A stretch of 42,705 nt of DNA from SABY01 sp964593705 (GTDB taxonomy: Bacteria; Bacteroidota; Bacteroidia; Bacteroidales; 4484-276), in NCBI GenBank assembly GCA_964593705.1, contig CAZQIV010000050.1, positions 1 through 42,705 of the forward strand. The letters are read 5' to 3'. The notes beneath the pieces were generated by a model that searched no databases, was not told the origin of the DNA, and saw only the letters and a list, made by a program, of their open reading frames with translations. Positions 40,669-42,705 of this stretch are shown piece by piece (position 1 is the first letter of the stretch; each line of letters begins with the position of its first letter). A program made the position numbers and the translations under genes.

Positions 40669-40676
40669 TAATTTTG
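40669..40676 (+). promoter_or_regulatory. -7 box of the acyltransferase pair
   Basis: TAATTTTG matches TAnnTTTG and lies 22 nt before the ATG at 40699. No clear -33 element is visible. Confidence 0.4.
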
Positions 40677-40698
40677 TGTTTCTATTCAAATATTTATT

Positions 40699-41565
40699 AT
40701 GTCAGATCAGCAGGAAAATACCAGGGCTAGCGAATTAACTGAAAACTTCATTGATCTTGAAAAGGTGATAGCGAGTAAAAATCCTTACCTCCTCAAGGTT
40801 TTGCCAAAATTTTTAATCTCCTACCTAAAACGGGTTATCCATCAGGATGAATTAAATTCAGTAATCTGGCAAAACCGCGAATATTATGGGGTGGATTTTG
40901 CCAGGAAAATGCTTGAGGCCTTTGGAGCTGTCGTTAAACTAAAGGGTATTGAGAATTTGCCCGAAACCGGAAGACAATTAATAGCTTCCAACCATCCCCT
41001 TGGCGGGCTTGACGGGATTGCATTAATGAGCGAAGTTGGAAAGGTGAGAAAAGATTTTCTGTTCCCGGTAAACGACCTGCTCATGAATCTGCCAAACTTA
41101 AAAGAGCTTTTTATCCCTGTAAATAAGCATGGAAGCAATGCCGATAATATCCGTATTTTTAACGAAGCTTTTGCATCCGATGTATTGCTGCTTTATTTTC
41201 CGGCAGGCCTTGTTTCAAGAAAAGTAAAAGGCTGGATATTTGATCTTGAATGGAAAAAGACATTTCTCTCTAAGTCGATCAAATACAAACGCGATATTAT
41301 TCCTATGCATATTTCAGGGCGAAACACCGATTTTTTTTATAATCTGGCCAATTGGCGAAAACGCTTAGGAATTAAATCAAACATAGAAATGCTTTACCTT
41401 GTGGATGAAATGTTCAAACAAAAGAATAAGATAATTAATATTACTTTTGGGAAATTGATTCCCATCGAAACCTTTGATAAACGGCATACTCATGCCGAAT
41501 GGGCAAAGATTTTAAGGGAACATGTTTATGCCTTGGGTAGGGGGGAAACCCATGAAATTATATAA
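40699..41565 (+). CDS. Lysophospholipid acyltransferase-family protein, GlsA-like O-acyltransferase
   Basis: This 288-aa protein has the PlsC-type motif ASNHPLGGLDGIALM (NHxxxxD block) and YFPAGLVSRK (the FPxG-type motif), with weak hydrophobic stretches and no signal peptide. Next to it is a GNAT-like N-acyltransferase, the pairing described for glycine/ornithine aminolipid synthesis in Bacteroides (GlsA with GlsB). By that analogy it adds the ester-linked fatty acid to the N-acyl amino acid at the membrane. The exact head group cannot be read from sequence. Confidence 0.78.
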   Translation: MSDQQENTRASELTENFIDLEKVIASKNPYLLKVLPKFLISYLKRVIHQDELNSVIWQNREYYGVDFARKMLEAFGAVVKLKGIENLPETGRQLIASNHPLGGLDGIALMSEVGKVRKDFLFPVNDLLMNLPNLKELFIPVNKHGSNADNIRIFNEAFASDVLLLYFPAGLVSRKVKGWIFDLEWKKTFLSKSIKYKRDIIPMHISGRNTDFFYNLANWRKRLGIKSNIEMLYLVDEMFKQKNKIINITFGKLIPIETFDKRHTHAEWAKILREHVYALGRGETHEII

Positions 41566-41594
41566 AAGACTACTTTTTGCTGACTGATAATTCG

Positions 41595-42527
41595 ATGAAA
41601 ATGAAAGATATTATGCCCGGAATAGAAAAAGCTATTCTGAAATCAGAGCTAACCAAAGAGAGATTTGTACGTCATACAAATTTTGGAAAAAACGAAATTT
41701 ACATTCTTGATGCAAAAAATGCCCCAAATACTTTAATGGAAATCGGACGGCTGCGTGAAATTTCTTTCAGGGAGGCAGGTGGCGGCACCGGAAAACCCAT
41801 TGATATTGACGATTATGATATGGGTGATAATCCTTTCAGGCAACTCATTGTTTGGAATCCCGAAGATGAAGAAATTATTGGAGGCTATCGGTTTAAGCAT
41901 TGCAAGGAGTTGGAGATCAATGATGATGGAACTGTAAAAACACCCACTTCAAAGCTCTTTGGATATTCTGATGAGTTTGTTAAAACATATATCCCCAAAA
42001 CCATCGAGCTGGGGCGCTCATTTGTTCAGCCCGATTATCAGCCCATGAAAAATATGAGGAAAGGGCTTTACTCTCTCGATAATTTGTGGGACGGGCTTGG
42101 CTCGCTTGTAGTAGGAAATCCTGATGTGAGGTATTTATTTGGAAAAATTACCATGTACCGTCATACCGATTTGCAGGCACGCGAAGCAATTGTTTATTTC
42201 CTTCAAAAGAATTTTCCTGACCCTGACCGGCTTGTTTACCCGCATATTCCGGTTTTATTAGAAACTGGGCAAGACGTTTTTGATGAAATATTTACGGGCT
42301 CAAATTATAATGAAAATTATAAACTTTTGCAGCAGTTTGTAAGAAGTAAAAATGAGAACATTCCACCCCTTGTAAATGCATACATGAATCTTTCATCGAC
42401 CATGAAATTTTTCGGAACCTCCATTAACGCCAATTTTGGTGATGTGGAAGAATCGGGAATCATCATTACCATCAATGATATTTTTGCCCCGAAAAAGAAT
42501 CGTCATCTCGATAATATCAAGCAATAA
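41595..42527 (+). CDS. GNAT/hemolysin-type N-acyltransferase, GlsB/OlsB-like
   Basis: From ATG 41595 (310 aa); an in-frame TTG at 41577 is less likely. MEIGRLREISFREAGGGTG, EEIIGGYRF, TIELGRSFVQPDYQ and NLWDGLGSLVVGNPDVRYLF match the acyltransferase family that acylates the alpha-amino group of ornithine or glycine from acyl-ACP. It begins 29 nt after the upstream O-acyltransferase stop, so the two form an operon for amino-acid lipids. Confidence 0.8.
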   Translation: MKMKDIMPGIEKAILKSELTKERFVRHTNFGKNEIYILDAKNAPNTLMEIGRLREISFREAGGGTGKPIDIDDYDMGDNPFRQLIVWNPEDEEIIGGYRFKHCKELEINDDGTVKTPTSKLFGYSDEFVKTYIPKTIELGRSFVQPDYQPMKNMRKGLYSLDNLWDGLGSLVVGNPDVRYLFGKITMYRHTDLQAREAIVYFLQKNFPDPDRLVYPHIPVLLETGQDVFDEIFTGSNYNENYKLLQQFVRSKNENIPPLVNAYMNLSSTMKFFGTSINANFGDVEESGIIITINDIFAPKKNRHLDNIKQ

Positions 42528-42548
42528 ATTATAGTTAGCCACTGCCTG

Positions 42549-42623
42549 TCCCGATTTTCGGGAGATGCACGGATGTCCGAAGGACTCCTATGGAGATATT
42601 GAATGATGCTTCTCCATAGGAGT
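42549..42623. repeat. Composite palindromic repeat at the right edge
   Basis: TCCCGA-TTT-TCGGGA (42549-42563) may terminate the acyltransferase operon. It is followed by GTCCGAAGGACTCC and the 13-bp arms ACTCCTATGGAGA (42584-42596) and TCTCCATAGGAGT (42611-42623). The GTCCGAAGGACTCC unit is the same type as at 13855 and 24330. Confidence 0.6.
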
Positions 42624-42705
42624 ACTTGGGAGGTGCTAGCCCCCCGAAGGATCAGCGATTTTATTAGGGGTATTAATTTGTGTTTTTCGATTTTTAATTA
42701 ACTGA

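Overview
The window comes from a Bacteroidota chromosome, probably an environmental Bacteroidia lineage. Three signs point there. Several genes have a TAnnTTTG -7 promoter box. One secreted protein carries a type IX secretion (T9SS) C-terminal sorting domain. The division/cell-wall (dcw) cluster has the gene order and protein variants usual in this phylum: MraY with a periplasmic insert, FtsI with a single PASTA domain, and FtsZ with a tail after the IPAYVRK motif. TGA ends genes such as ftsZ and murE, so the standard bacterial code applies.

Region 1 (1-12.9 kb) is accessory. All recognisable genes lie on the minus strand: a Fic protein, two HigB/HigA-type toxin-antitoxin modules, an AAA/DUF4143 ATPase, a PD-(D/E)XK nuclease, an ADP-ribosylglycohydrolase fusion, an unknown small gene coupled to a Cys-rich endonuclease-like gene, an FRG-domain protein, an orphan antitoxin-like gene and a HhH-like protein. 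Between most of these modules sits an imperfect-palindrome repeat of about 125-190 bp from one of two families. Family II (two copies) has attC-like architecture: outer TAAC/GTTA, a spacer, and an inner inverted repeat. Family I (five copies) also folds end to end, with one unpaired base in the arm. No integrase is present, so the best reading is an integron-like cassette array lacking its integrase (CALIN-like) that carries toxin-antitoxin and defence-type genes. A roughly 106-bp direct repeat (7-112 and 12745-12850, about 92% identical, no gaps) brackets the whole block.

Region 2 (12.9-24.3 kb) holds mixed housekeeping and decaying genes: a sulfotransferase, a SpoU rRNA methyltransferase, tRNA-Asp, a T9SS-secreted protein interrupted by one in-frame TGA, a minus-strand group (FKBP lipoprotein, LOG protein, VOC protein, 5'-truncated outer-membrane protein), a Gfo/Idh/MocA oxidoreductase, small unknown genes, a GH3 C-terminal remnant beside an RluA-type pseudouridine synthase, and yqeY. 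Several palindromic interspersed repeats fill the gaps.

Region 3 (24.5-40.3 kb) is the dcw cluster on the minus strand, transcribed mraZ-rsmH-ftsL-ftsI-murE-mraY-murD-ftsW-murG-murC-ftsQ-ftsA-ftsZ. It makes lipid II precursors and the divisome. A promoter with candidate 10-bp MraZ boxes lies upstream of mraZ.

Region 4 (40.7-42.5 kb) has two plus-strand acyltransferases that resemble the GlsA/GlsB pair for glycine/ornithine lipids. All function calls come from reading motifs; no database search was run.
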